DNA from: an uncultured Spirochaetales bacterium
Lineage (GTDB): Bacteria; Spirochaetota; Spirochaetia; Sphaerochaetales; Sphaerochaetaceae
NCBI GenBank assembly: GCA_934276485.1
Contig: CAKQTE010000004.1
Location: 1 to 16,410 of the forward strand
Direction: 5' to 3'
DNA length: 16,410 bases
Below, in pieces: positions 1 to 6,513 of this stretch. Made by a program: the position numbers and the translations under genes. Position 1 is the stretch's first letter, and each line of letters begins with the position of its first letter. Below the pieces are notes generated by a model. It did no database searches. It saw only the letters and a list, made by a program, of their open reading frames with translations, and had not been told where the DNA came from.

Positions 1-143
1 AAGCTAAATTTAAATAGAAAATACAATTGGAGATGACAAATATGTATAATCAAATGGTTCAGAATTCAAAAAAAGATGGACAAGTTTCATTCAATGGAAA
101 ATAAACCTTTCATGCGTTTGTCCTGTCTTTCGTGTCTTTCCTA
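1..143. other. AT-rich intergenic stretch, no convincing gene
   Basis: Nothing here is convincingly coding. A 23-codon open frame (33-104), which could also start at ATG 42 after a GGAG at 29-32, is too short and featureless to call. The stretch may hold the 3' flank of a gene outside the window. Confidence 0.4.
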
Positions 144-173
144 TTGACTAAAAGTGCAACTATTTTCTAAAAT
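144..173 (+). promoter_or_regulatory. Promoter of tRNA-Ser(UGA)
   Basis: A TTGACT -35 box (144-149) and a TAAAAT -10 box (168-173) are separated by 18 bp. This puts the start of transcription near 180, about 15 bases before the mature tRNA 5' end. The position and match to a sigma-70-type promoter fit a tRNA gene. Confidence 0.6.
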
Positions 174-194
174 ACTTTTCAGTTGCTTGTAAAT

Positions 195-279
195 GGAGAG
201 ATGGCCGAGTGGTCGAAGGCGGGCGCCTTGAAAGCGTCTGAGGGGCAACTCTCCGGGGGTTCGAATCCCTCTCTCTCCG
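195..279 (+). tRNA. tRNA-Ser (anticodon UGA)
   Basis: The acceptor stem pairs GGAGAGA (195-201) with TCTCTCC (272-278), with G279 as discriminator; the CCA end is not encoded. The anticodon loop CTTGAAA (227-233) presents TGA at 229-231. The T-loop TTCGAAT (260-266) is closed by a 5-bp stem (255-259 with 267-271). The long variable arm between 239 and 254 is the class II feature expected of serine tRNAs. It decodes UCA and probably other UCN codons. A promoter lies just upstream and a terminator follows directly, so it is a single-gene unit. Confidence 0.97.
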
Positions 280-280
280 C

Positions 281-310
281 TAAGTCTCTTTCACAGAGAC
301 TTATTTTTTT
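281..310 (+). terminator. Rho-independent terminator of tRNA-Ser(UGA)
   Basis: TAAGTCTCT (281-289) pairs with AGAGACTTA (295-303) around the loop TTCAC, and seven T residues follow (304-310). It begins one base after the tRNA 3' end. Confidence 0.88.
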
Positions 311-368
311 GCCAAAACAAATACGAAAATTGCCACAATCCAAGCTACAATTGTATTGGAGGCATATT

Positions 369-530
369 ATGTCAGATATTTTCTCAATTCTATTCGTCTT
401 ATTAATCTGTTTTATCGTCTTCTTGGTATGTAGAGAACTCAATTGCTGGTATTGGAAAGTCAATAGACACATTGAACTTCTAGAAGAGCAAAACAAACTC
501 CTAAAAGATATGCTAAGCAAGCTCAAATAG
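369..530 (+). CDS. Small single-pass membrane protein, 53 aa
   Basis: This short gene has a good ribosome binding site, GGAGG at 358-362, six bases before ATG 369. An open frame continues upstream through the tRNA gene, but that extension cannot be coding. The product has a hydrophobic segment (about residues 4-21, rich in I, L, V and F), then a short basic/aromatic stretch (CRELNCWYWK), then a charged helix of heptad character (about residues 33-53, HIELLEEQNKLLKDML) that looks like a small coiled coil. It is therefore probably an inner-membrane anchored micro-protein with a cytosolic oligomerising tail. Small proteins of this layout are widespread and uncharacterised. No function can be assigned, and its neighbours are a tRNA and an unrelated ATPase. 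Confidence 0.65.
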   Translation: MSDIFSILFVLLICFIVFLVCRELNCWYWKVNRHIELLEEQNKLLKDMLSKLK

Positions 531-558
531 GACTTTCAAACACAAAAATTCCAAATAT

Positions 559-650
559 ATCAAACTCACTTTGACAAATTTATCAAACTGACTTGTATAA
601 ATTTGTCAAAGTCATATTGTCGAATTTATCAAACTCACCTTGACAAAGTT
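559..650 (+). repeat. Four tandem 23-bp repeats upstream of the ATPase gene
   Basis: Units begin at 559, 582, 605 and 628, exactly 23 bp apart. Units 1, 2 and 4 open with ATCAAACTCAC or ATCAAACTGAC (559-569, 582-592, 628-638). Unit 3 opens with the related GTCAAAGTCAT (605-615). Second halves follow the theme TTGACAAATTT (571-581); unit 4 has TTGACAAAGTT (640-650), and units 2 and 3 are degenerate there. A weaker copy may begin near 535 (TTCAAACAC). The last unit ends 25 bases before the preferred ATG of the ATPase gene. The array is non-coding and looks like a set of regularly phased protein-binding sites. Confidence 0.75.
568..612 (+). promoter_or_regulatory. 16-bp inverted repeat overlapping a possible promoter
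   Basis: ACTTTGACAAATTTAT (568-583) is the exact reverse complement of ATAAATTTGTCAAAGT (597-612), leaving a 13-base spacer. A TTGACA box (571-576) sits in the left arm, and a TATAAA (596-601) 19 bp downstream falls at the edge of the right arm, so a sigma-70-type promoter could be embedded in the palindrome. This would suit an autoregulated operator or, in RNA, a long hairpin. The promoter assignment is tentative because the spacing is long. Confidence 0.5.
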
Positions 651-675
651 TAAAAGGCAACGTGATTATATTGAT

Positions 676-1938
676 ATGGAAAATAAATTATATCGTCCTA
701 GATTAATTGATAAAACTTTGCAGCAAAAACTGATGTTTGCAAAAGCAGTATGTGTACAAGGACCCAAAGCTTGTGGAAAAACATGGACAGCATTAAAAGC
801 TGCAAAAAGCCAAATCATGCTTGGGGATAGCAGAGATAATTTTTCAAATCGCAGATTATCCTTATTAGATAACTCATTTGCACTCAGAGGAGAAAAGCCT
901 CACCTAATCGATGAATGGCAAGAAATACCTTCTTTATGGGATGCCGTGAAATTCGAAGTCGATAAGACAACAAAACCAGGACAGTATATCCTAACAGGCT
1001 CATCTACTCCGAAAAGAAAAGGGATAATGCATTCAGGAACAGGTAGGATATCTCTACTGGACATGAGAACAATGTCATTGTTTGAATCTGGAGAATCAAC
1101 AGGAGATATTTCTCTTTCATCTCTTTTCAAGGGAAATATCCCAGAACCAATAGGCGTCGATAGTCCAAGCATTGAAAAGCTTGCATACTATATTATCAGA
1201 GGTGGATGGCCAGAGGCATTAAATTATCCTGCTGAATATGCATCATCCTTTGCATCTGACTATATAAAAGGTGTTATTCAAGAAGATATTCCTCGCGTTG
1301 CAGAATCTATCGATATAGTAAAGATGCATCATTTTTTGCGTTCTCTTGCAAGAAATGAAAGCACAACAGCCTCAAAACGCGTTCTCATCCGTGATATGAA
1401 TGGAGAGATAACAGATGAAACTGTTAACTCTTATATTGATATTCTTTCAAGACTGTTCTTGCTGTCCCCTCAGCTTCCATTCAGCCCATCAATTAGGTCT
1501 TCATTGCGCCTGAAACAAATGAAAAAGAGACATTTTACGGATCCTTCTATTGCAGCTGCCCTCCTAGGACTTTCTGTCGAATCCCTGATGAATGATTTGC
1601 AAACATTTGGATTATTGTTTGAATCTCTTGTAGAACGCGATCTTGCAATATATGCAAATGCAATAGGATGCAGACTGTTGCATTATCAAGACTACAAAGA
1701 TAACAAAGCAGATGCCATCATAGAAGCTCCTGATGGCTCATGGGGAGCTATTGAGATCAAGCTTGGCTCAGGTGAGATAGATCATGCTGCGAAGACTTTA
1801 TTGAAAGTCGACAAAGCAATGAAAGAAGCAACTGGAAAAGAAGCTTCCTTCCTTGCTGTTATATGTGGTCTCACATCCTATGGGTACACACGAGAAGATG
1901 GCATTAATGTCATTCCAATAACAGCACTAGGCGTTTAG
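676..1938 (+). CDS. AAA-type ATPase with DUF4143-like C-terminal domain
   Basis: The product belongs to the ATP-binding protein family made of an N-terminal AAA_14 domain followed by DUF4143. With the ATG at 676 it is 420 residues, the usual size. Visible motifs are a Walker A GPKACGKT (29-36), a Walker B-like HLIDEWQ (76-82) and a sensor-like LTGSSTP (106-112) followed by HSGTGR (119-124). The C-terminal part has EAPDGSWGAIEIKLGSG, resembling the degenerate PD-(D/E)xK-type strand pair typical of this family. A TTG at 640 would extend it by 12 residues into the upstream repeats. I prefer ATG 676 because family members start near this point, although neither start has a clear Shine-Dalgarno site. 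The cellular role of these ATPases is not established; they are often scattered accessory genes. Its stop overlaps that of the convergent transporter gene by four bases. Confidence 0.88.
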   Translation: MENKLYRPRLIDKTLQQKLMFAKAVCVQGPKACGKTWTALKAAKSQIMLGDSRDNFSNRRLSLLDNSFALRGEKPHLIDEWQEIPSLWDAVKFEVDKTTKPGQYILTGSSTPKRKGIMHSGTGRISLLDMRTMSLFESGESTGDISLSSLFKGNIPEPIGVDSPSIEKLAYYIIRGGWPEALNYPAEYASSFASDYIKGVIQEDIPRVAESIDIVKMHHFLRSLARNESTTASKRVLIRDMNGEITDETVNSYIDILSRLFLLSPQLPFSPSIRSSLRLKQMKKRHFTDPSIAAALLGLSVESLMNDLQTFGLLFESLVERDLAIYANAIGCRLLHYQDYKDNKADAIIEAPDGSWGAIEIKLGSGEIDHAAKTLLKVDKAMKEATGKEASFLAVICGLTSYGYTREDGINVIPITALGV

Positions 1939-2921
1939 GCTTTTGCAGCCTTTGTTTGTACTTCTACCTTTTCTGGTTCTTTCCCAAATAAGGCATGACC
2001 CATCAAAGCAGCTGTTGTTTGCTGGAATACAATTGAGAAGATCACAGGAAGAGCAGCTGCAGGAGGCAAGAAGTCGATAGCCAACACCAATGCAGCGCTG
2101 ATATTTCTCATAGCAACAGCAAATGTGATTGCAATAGTGTCTTTCTCTTGTAGCTTGAATATGCGACAAGATAGCTTTCCAACAGGAAATCCTGCTGCAG
2201 CTAGCAATACTGCAGCTACTGCAATTATCAGATATGACCATGAAATATTCTCAACTATCCTATTTGAAACTTGGGAAACGTTGATGATTACCACCAATAA
2301 AAGGATCAATTTTGATAGAGGATTTGTTATTGGAGCAACCTTCTCCTTTATTGGTTTTGCGAAGAAATGATTGAACACCAATCCAAGAATGAATGGAATA
2401 ACAACCATTATGCATAGGGACTTCATCATTCCAACAGAATCAACATAGACAGTAGTTCCTGTGAATATCTTCAACAAGAATGGAGTCATTATTGGTGCAA
2501 GCGCAGTATCTAGCATAAGAATTGCAAATGATACAGCTAGGTTTCCATGGTAGATTGTAGCCCAAATGGAACCAACAACAGCAGTCGGAATAGCTCTGAT
2601 AAGGTTATATCCTGAGCCTACATCCTTGTTTCCATTGAAAAAGATAAGAGATATAACCTCTGCACAAAGAGGCATAATAATGTAAGACGCAAGCACAAAA
2701 GCCAATATAAAAAAAGGCCTCTTGATAGCATCTACCATATCTTTTGCACTAATCTTCATAGCACCAAAGAATGTCATGATCCCAAATAGTGTATTAACCA
2801 TTGGCTTTAGTGGCGTGAATATGCTTCCTAAAAACAAAGCAATTATAACGCCAGTAGGAGTGATGAAAGGCATCATCTTATTCAATCGTTTATCCAAAGC
2901 CACAAATCCATTTAAATCCAT
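1935..2921 (-). CDS. BASS (bile acid:Na+ symporter) family transporter
   Basis: This is a very hydrophobic protein of 328 residues with about nine to ten membrane spans and the overall layout of the BASS/SBF fold, including the late EKDTIAITFAVAMRN segment that corresponds to a discontinuous helix of the core domain. I chose ATG 2921 over an upstream TTG (2939) because GAGGG lies six bases before it. In characterised sodium-coupled members this segment carries a Glu and a Gln four residues apart. By my alignment those positions are Ala and Arg (about 268 and 272) here, so sodium coupling or substrate may differ. Family members move bile acids, pantoate, pyruvate or other organic anions; the substrate cannot be told from sequence. 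The gene lies downstream of the radical SAM gene on the same strand but is separated from it by a terminator. Confidence 0.82.
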   Translation of the reverse strand: MDLNGFVALDKRLNKMMPFITPTGVIIALFLGSIFTPLKPMVNTLFGIMTFFGAMKISAKDMVDAIKRPFFILAFVLASYIIMPLCAEVISLIFFNGNKDVGSGYNLIRAIPTAVVGSIWATIYHGNLAVSFAILMLDTALAPIMTPFLLKIFTGTTVYVDSVGMMKSLCIMVVIPFILGLVFNHFFAKPIKEKVAPITNPLSKLILLLVVIINVSQVSNRIVENISWSYLIIAVAAVLLAAAGFPVGKLSCRIFKLQEKDTIAITFAVAMRNISAALVLAIDFLPPAAALPVIFSIVFQQTTAALMGHALFGKEPEKVEVQTKAAKA

Positions 2922-2994
2922 AGAAACCCTCAAACTCAATTAAAGCACTTAAATGGATCAATTAACACTATGTTTTTCTCTTTTTGTGTTTTTT

Positions 2995-3027
2995 CAAAAA
3001 AAGCAGGACCCTCAGTAGAATCCTGCT
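2995..3027 (-). terminator. Rho-independent terminator of the radical SAM gene
   Basis: Read on the minus strand, AGCAGGA pairs with TCCTGCT (plus-strand arms 3002-3008 and 3021-3027) around a 12-base loop, followed by a run of T (2995-3001). It starts 20 bases after the radical SAM stop codon and separates that gene from the transporter gene. Confidence 0.85.
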
Positions 3028-3046
3028 CTCATATGTATCGAGTATA

Positions 3047-4468
3047 TTATTTTGTGCGATTTTCTGGAGTGTAGTTCTCATATAGAGGCTTCTTGTGTGT
3101 CTGGTGTGCCCAAATGTCATCAGCTTCTACCTTCCACTGCTGTGCATATTCCTTACACTTGCCACAAAGATGCTCAACAGTCTCAGGAGATTCAAGATCT
3201 GTACTCTTTGCACCTGTCTCATGAACCAGCTGCTCAAGTAGCTCTGGGTTTTCAAGCATAGGACATGGTCTTAGATGGTTTCTATTAAATGGCTGCCCCT
3301 TGTGATATGCCATAAATAGTGGGCTCTGCAGGATCTCCAAAATAGACTTGTCATGGATGTTGGCATTTGAGTAGTGAATGAATACACATGGCTCTGCATC
3401 ACCTGCTGAATTGATATGGAAGTAGTTTCTTCCTCCTGCAATACATCCACCAACATACTCACCATCATTCTGGAAGTCCATTGGGAAGAACTCAATGTCA
3501 CACTTTTCAGATCTGATATATCTGATTCTGTCGATCATATATCTTCTCTGTTCCATAGTAGGCATCAACTCAGGAGCTGCGTTGTTTCCAACTGGCATAT
3601 AGTGGAAATAGAATCCAAAACGTGCACCCTTGTCGGAAATCATGCGCAAGAACTCATCGCTAGTAACAGCTTCGATATTGTGTCTTGTATAACAAATTGA
3701 TGTTCCATAGATAATGCCATACTTCTTCAACAGGTCCATAGCCTTCATGACCTTGTCATAGTGGCCCTCTCCTCTTCTTGAGTCGTTGGTCTCTGGAGTT
3801 CCTTCGATTGAAAGCTGGAATGTTATATTTCCAAGTCTTACGACTTCCTTACAGAAATCATCATCGATTAGTGTTGAGTTTGTATAGATTGAGAATTCAA
3901 CATCATTGTGCTTCTCAGCAAGCTGCAATATTTCCTTTTTCTTAACAAGAGGCTCTCCTCCTGTAAGCATATAAAGGTAAACACCAAGTTCCTTACCTTG
4001 AGTAACGATCTTATCCATATCCTCGAATGAGAGGTTATGCTTATGGCCATAAGTGCCGGACCAGCATCCAACACAATGCATGTTACAAGCGCTTGTAGGA
4101 TCGAATAGGATCAACCATGGGATATTACAATTGTAGATTTCCCTATTCTTTCTGATAGTCTTTGTTCCCCTGAAGAAAGCCTCATAGCCAAGGTTCAAAG
4201 CCATTGTCTTAACAACGTTTGGATTTGTCTCATCGATTACTCTGTTGATATATCTCATCCATTTGTTATTTGGATCTGTAATTGTAGCCTTAACCTTATC
4301 GTAGACTTCCTGAGTCATGTTCTTGCCATAGAACTGCTTTGCTAGATCTAGAATATCGAGATAAGCCTTTTCCCTGTCTTTATAAAGCTTCTTTAATGCC
4401 ACATCGATCATAGCTCCAAAGGTCTTTCTCTGCACTGCGTGAGAGACACTGTCAAATGACATATTCAT
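3047..4468 (-). CDS. Radical SAM/SPASM-domain enzyme, unknown substrate
   Basis: The 473-residue product carries the radical SAM cluster motif CNMHCVGC (Cys128, Cys132, Cys135) and a SAM-binding GGEP (170-173). Behind the barrel is a short SPASM-like region: Cys342-x13-Gly-x4-Cys361, matching the CX9-15GX4C hallmark, then Cys402 and a CGKC (435-438). This suggests at least one auxiliary iron-sulphur cluster. The first 115 residues are a helical extension without a motif I recognise. The start is secure: AAGGAAGGAGATATCAC precedes ATG 4468. SPASM proteins modify peptides, mature anaerobic sulfatases or act on small molecules. No peptide substrate or sulfatase gene is adjacent, so I assign only the enzyme class. 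The gene is divergent from the GntR regulator and ends in its own terminator. Confidence 0.88.
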   Translation of the reverse strand: MNMSFDSVSHAVQRKTFGAMIDVALKKLYKDREKAYLDILDLAKQFYGKNMTQEVYDKVKATITDPNNKWMRYINRVIDETNPNVVKTMALNLGYEAFFRGTKTIRKNREIYNCNIPWLILFDPTSACNMHCVGCWSGTYGHKHNLSFEDMDKIVTQGKELGVYLYMLTGGEPLVKKKEILQLAEKHNDVEFSIYTNSTLIDDDFCKEVVRLGNITFQLSIEGTPETNDSRRGEGHYDKVMKAMDLLKKYGIIYGTSICYTRHNIEAVTSDEFLRMISDKGARFGFYFHYMPVGNNAAPELMPTMEQRRYMIDRIRYIRSEKCDIEFFPMDFQNDGEYVGGCIAGGRNYFHINSAGDAEPCVFIHYSNANIHDKSILEILQSPLFMAYHKGQPFNRNHLRPCPMLENPELLEQLVHETGAKSTDLESPETVEHLCGKCKEYAQQWKVEADDIWAHQTHKKPLYENYTPENRTK

Positions 4469-4688
4469 GTGATATCTCCTTCCTTATTTAGCATTAATAT
4501 TTATTTAATTTGCATAACCGTCAAATAAATTTGCCACAAAAATATCCAAAAGTTACACAAAGCCTTAACAATACGCACAATCCATACACAAGCTTCTTAA
4601 AAACCTCACATTTAGTTAATTGTACAAGATTAGCTTCGATTTTGACAAACTTGTATTTTTCATCTCACGACAAGAAATGAAATATTTG
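4469..4688. promoter_or_regulatory. AT-rich divergent intergenic region, radical SAM upstream side
   Basis: The 307-base gap between the divergent radical SAM and GntR genes contains no plausible gene. For the minus-strand gene, a TTGACG -35 box lies at 4519-4524; the matching -10 is only weakly defined among AAATATT-type sequences near 4496-4503. A short palindrome TTGTACAA (4620-4627) and an extra TTGACA (4642-4647) lie mid-gap and may be further regulatory sites. The gene-proximal part carries the regulator's promoter and operator, listed separately. Confidence 0.4.
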
Positions 4689-4718
4689 TTGACAACTTTT
4701 AGATTCAGACTTTATCAT
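4689..4718 (+). promoter_or_regulatory. Promoter of the GntR regulator gene
   Basis: A perfect TTGACA (4689-4694) is followed after 18 bp by TATCAT (4713-4718, five of six matches to TATAAT). Transcription would start near 4725, inside the candidate operator at 4720-4731, which suggests autorepression. Confidence 0.6.
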
Positions 4719-4719
4719 G

Positions 4720-4731
4720 TTGTCATAACAA
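4720..4731. promoter_or_regulatory. Candidate GntR operator 1 (TTGTCATAACAA)
   Basis: The imperfect palindrome TTGTCATAACAA directly follows the -10 box of the regulator gene. It differs by one base from the perfect palindrome before the first permease gene at 5534-5545. Paired dyads at the regulator promoter and the target operon are what an autoregulating HutC-type repressor would use. This is an inference from position and similarity. Confidence 0.5.
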
Positions 4732-4775
4732 GTTCAGATAACAATCTCTTTTGTTGTCTTCAGAAAAAGGATTGA

Positions 4776-5489
4776 ATGATGAAGGATGCACCGAAGTATT
4801 CACAGATCATTAAATACTACCAAGACCTAATCGAACATGGCAAATTGCAAGAAGAAGAGCAGATGCCTACAGAGTCCGAGATTGGTGCGCTATTCAATGT
4901 CAGTAGAATCACAGTGCGTCAGGCTCTCGATGGGCTCACTCAACTTGGATATATATACAAAGTACAGGGCAAAGGGAGCTTCGTATCCAGCAAGAAAACC
5001 GGAATGCAGCTCAATCAACTAAAAGGCTTCAGCGAAGAGATGAAGAACCTAGGTCTTGTTCCATCCACAATCCTTGTTAAAATGGAACTCATTCACCCAA
5101 CAGAGGCAATGGCAAAAGCACTAGAGATCGATGTTAAACAGCAAGTATATGCAATAACAAGAATACGATGTGCGGACAATACAAAGATGGCTCTTGAATA
5201 CGTGCATATTCCATTCTCACGTTTCCCAGGACTTGAAAACTATGACCTAACTGAATCCCTCTACACTCTTTTGAATGAGAAATATAGATGCTTTAGTAGC
5301 AAAGCCGTGCAAAGTATCCAAGCAGGAGAAGCATCTCGTGAAGATGCACGACTATTGCAGATCAAAGCAGGAGCTCCTGTGCTAAGAATAACCAGAACCA
5401 CATATAACAGAGAAGGTGTTCCTTTCGAGTATGTTGAATCAGCATACAGAGGTGACAAGTACATTTTTAATGTCACGCTGGAACAATAA
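4776..5489 (+). CDS. GntR-family (HutC type) transcriptional regulator
   Basis: The 237-residue product has an N-terminal winged helix-turn-helix (about 5-72) with TESEIGALFNVSRITVRQAL as the DNA-binding core; the recognition helix is about 43-54 and the wing is GYIYKVQGKGSFV (58-70). A UTRA-type effector domain follows (about 95-235), the usual sensor of phosphorylated sugars or amino-sugar metabolites in NagR/DasR-like regulators. An AAAAGG before ATG 4776 serves as ribosome binding site. It lies directly upstream of the ABC importer and reads the same way, so it probably controls the sugar operon. The likely inducer is the sugar phosphate made by the downstream kinase, which is inference. 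Two near-identical palindromes, at its own promoter and before the first permease, are candidate operators. Confidence 0.92.
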   Translation: MMKDAPKYSQIIKYYQDLIEHGKLQEEEQMPTESEIGALFNVSRITVRQALDGLTQLGYIYKVQGKGSFVSSKKTGMQLNQLKGFSEEMKNLGLVPSTILVKMELIHPTEAMAKALEIDVKQQVYAITRIRCADNTKMALEYVHIPFSRFPGLENYDLTESLYTLLNEKYRCFSSKAVQSIQAGEASREDARLLQIKAGAPVLRITRTTYNREGVPFEYVESAYRGDKYIFNVTLEQ

Positions 5490-5533
5490 GCATCCTCAAG
5501 CAAAGAAGATAAAGTATTTTCATGAATATAAAT

Positions 5534-5545
5534 TTGTTATAACAA
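5534..5545. promoter_or_regulatory. Candidate GntR operator 2 (TTGTTATAACAA)
   Basis: A perfect 12-bp palindrome lies in the 101-base gap between the regulator and the first permease gene. TATAAA (5527-5532), TATAAC (5546-5551) and TAATAA (5558-5563) around it could serve as -10 boxes, but no convincing -35 partner fixes the promoter. Its near-identity to the site at 4720-4731 supports a shared regulator. Confidence 0.55.
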
Positions 5546-5590
5546 TATAACGTCTTGTAATAAAAAGCAAGTAAAGAAGGATAGTCAAAG

Positions 5591-6511
5591 ATGAAAGATA
5601 AGATGTCGCCTAAAACAAATACAAAACGCAGAATGACGCTTCAAAAGCAAGAAGCTCTACTTGGTTGGCTTTTTATATCTCCAGCACTTATCGGATTTAG
5701 CATATTCACTTTTGGTTCCATGCTATATTCGTTATACCTATCATTCACAGACTACAACCTCATGGCTAAGTCTAACATTGTAGGGCTCAGCAACTACACA
5801 CGTGCTTTCAAACAAGACCAATATTTCTATCCATACTTTGGAAACACATTGTTCTTTGTAATCACATTGGTACCAATAGTACTTGTCTTCTCATTGGCAT
5901 TAGCACTCCTGATTAACAAGAAAACAGGAGTGATGACAAAGTTCTATCGTGTAGCTCTGTTCCTACCATCAATCACATCCACAGTCGCAATAAGCATGGT
6001 TTGGATCTGGATCTTCAATCCTGATATGGGAATATTGAATAACATCTTATATGCATTAGGCATACAAAACCCTCCAATGTGGCTATCTGACCCAAAGTGG
6101 AGCAAACCAGCATTGGTCATAATGCGTGTGTGGCAGATGGGTGGATATTACATGCTAATGTTCCTCACTGGTCTAAAGACCATTCCAGAAAACCTATATG
6201 AGGCTGCAAACATGGATGGAGCAACTCCTTGGCAGAAGCTTACAAAGATCACTCTTCCAATGCTTGCGAACACTACATTCGTAGTTGTGATCATGCTTGT
6301 TATTGAGGCATTCAACATGTTTGAATCCATCTTTATCATGACTCAAGGCGGTCCTGTAGGTTCTACAAGCACCATCATGTACTACATCTATGAGCAAGGC
6401 TTCATGAACTACAACATGGGGTATGCATCTGCTCTCGCTTGGATTTTCTTCGCACTGATCATGATCGTAACAATGATTCAGTATCGCTTTAGAAACGAAC
6501 AGGAAGGTTAA
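5591..6511 (+). CDS. Sugar ABC transporter permease, MalF/UgpA type
   Basis: The 306-residue inner-membrane protein has about six spans, beginning with LLGWLFISPALIGFSIF (about 23-40). The cytoplasmic EAA loop is clear: EAANMDGATPWQKLTKITLP (204-223) with the conserved E-A-A, Gly210 and LP. This loop docks onto the ATPase subunit. The ribosome binding site AGAAGGA lies before ATG 5591. It is the first gene of the importer and is followed after two bases by the second permease. Proteins of this CUT1 class pair as a heterodimer and import oligosaccharides, glycerol-3-phosphate or similar solutes. No ATPase gene is present in the locus, so a shared MsmK/UgpC-type subunit is presumably used. Confidence 0.95.
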   Translation: MKDKMSPKTNTKRRMTLQKQEALLGWLFISPALIGFSIFTFGSMLYSLYLSFTDYNLMAKSNIVGLSNYTRAFKQDQYFYPYFGNTLFFVITLVPIVLVFSLALALLINKKTGVMTKFYRVALFLPSITSTVAISMVWIWIFNPDMGILNNILYALGIQNPPMWLSDPKWSKPALVIMRVWQMGGYYMLMFLTGLKTIPENLYEAANMDGATPWQKLTKITLPMLANTTFVVVIMLVIEAFNMFESIFIMTQGGPVGSTSTIMYYIYEQGFMNYNMGYASALAWIFFALIMIVTMIQYRFRNEQEG

Positions 6512-6513
6512 TT

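Noticed and set aside
33..104. 23-codon open frame near the left edge
   Set aside because: It is too short, of low complexity and lacks any recognisable feature; a GGAG nearby could be chance in AT-rich DNA.
183..368. Open reading frame extending upstream from the small membrane protein
   Set aside because: It runs through the tRNA-Ser gene and its terminator. The true start has a good ribosome binding site at 358-362 before ATG 369.
179..526. Minus-strand 115-codon open frame over the tRNA-Ser gene
   Set aside because: The LAEREGFEPPESCPSD stretch is the familiar false translation of a tRNA-Ser antisense strand, and the rest is the shadow of the small membrane protein.
559..650. CRISPR array
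   Set aside because: The repeats are directly tandem without unique spacers, number only four, and have no cas genes nearby.
2995..3027. Riboswitch before the BASS gene
   Set aside because: The hairpin is followed by a T run in the direction of the radical SAM gene and close to its stop, so it is that gene's terminator.
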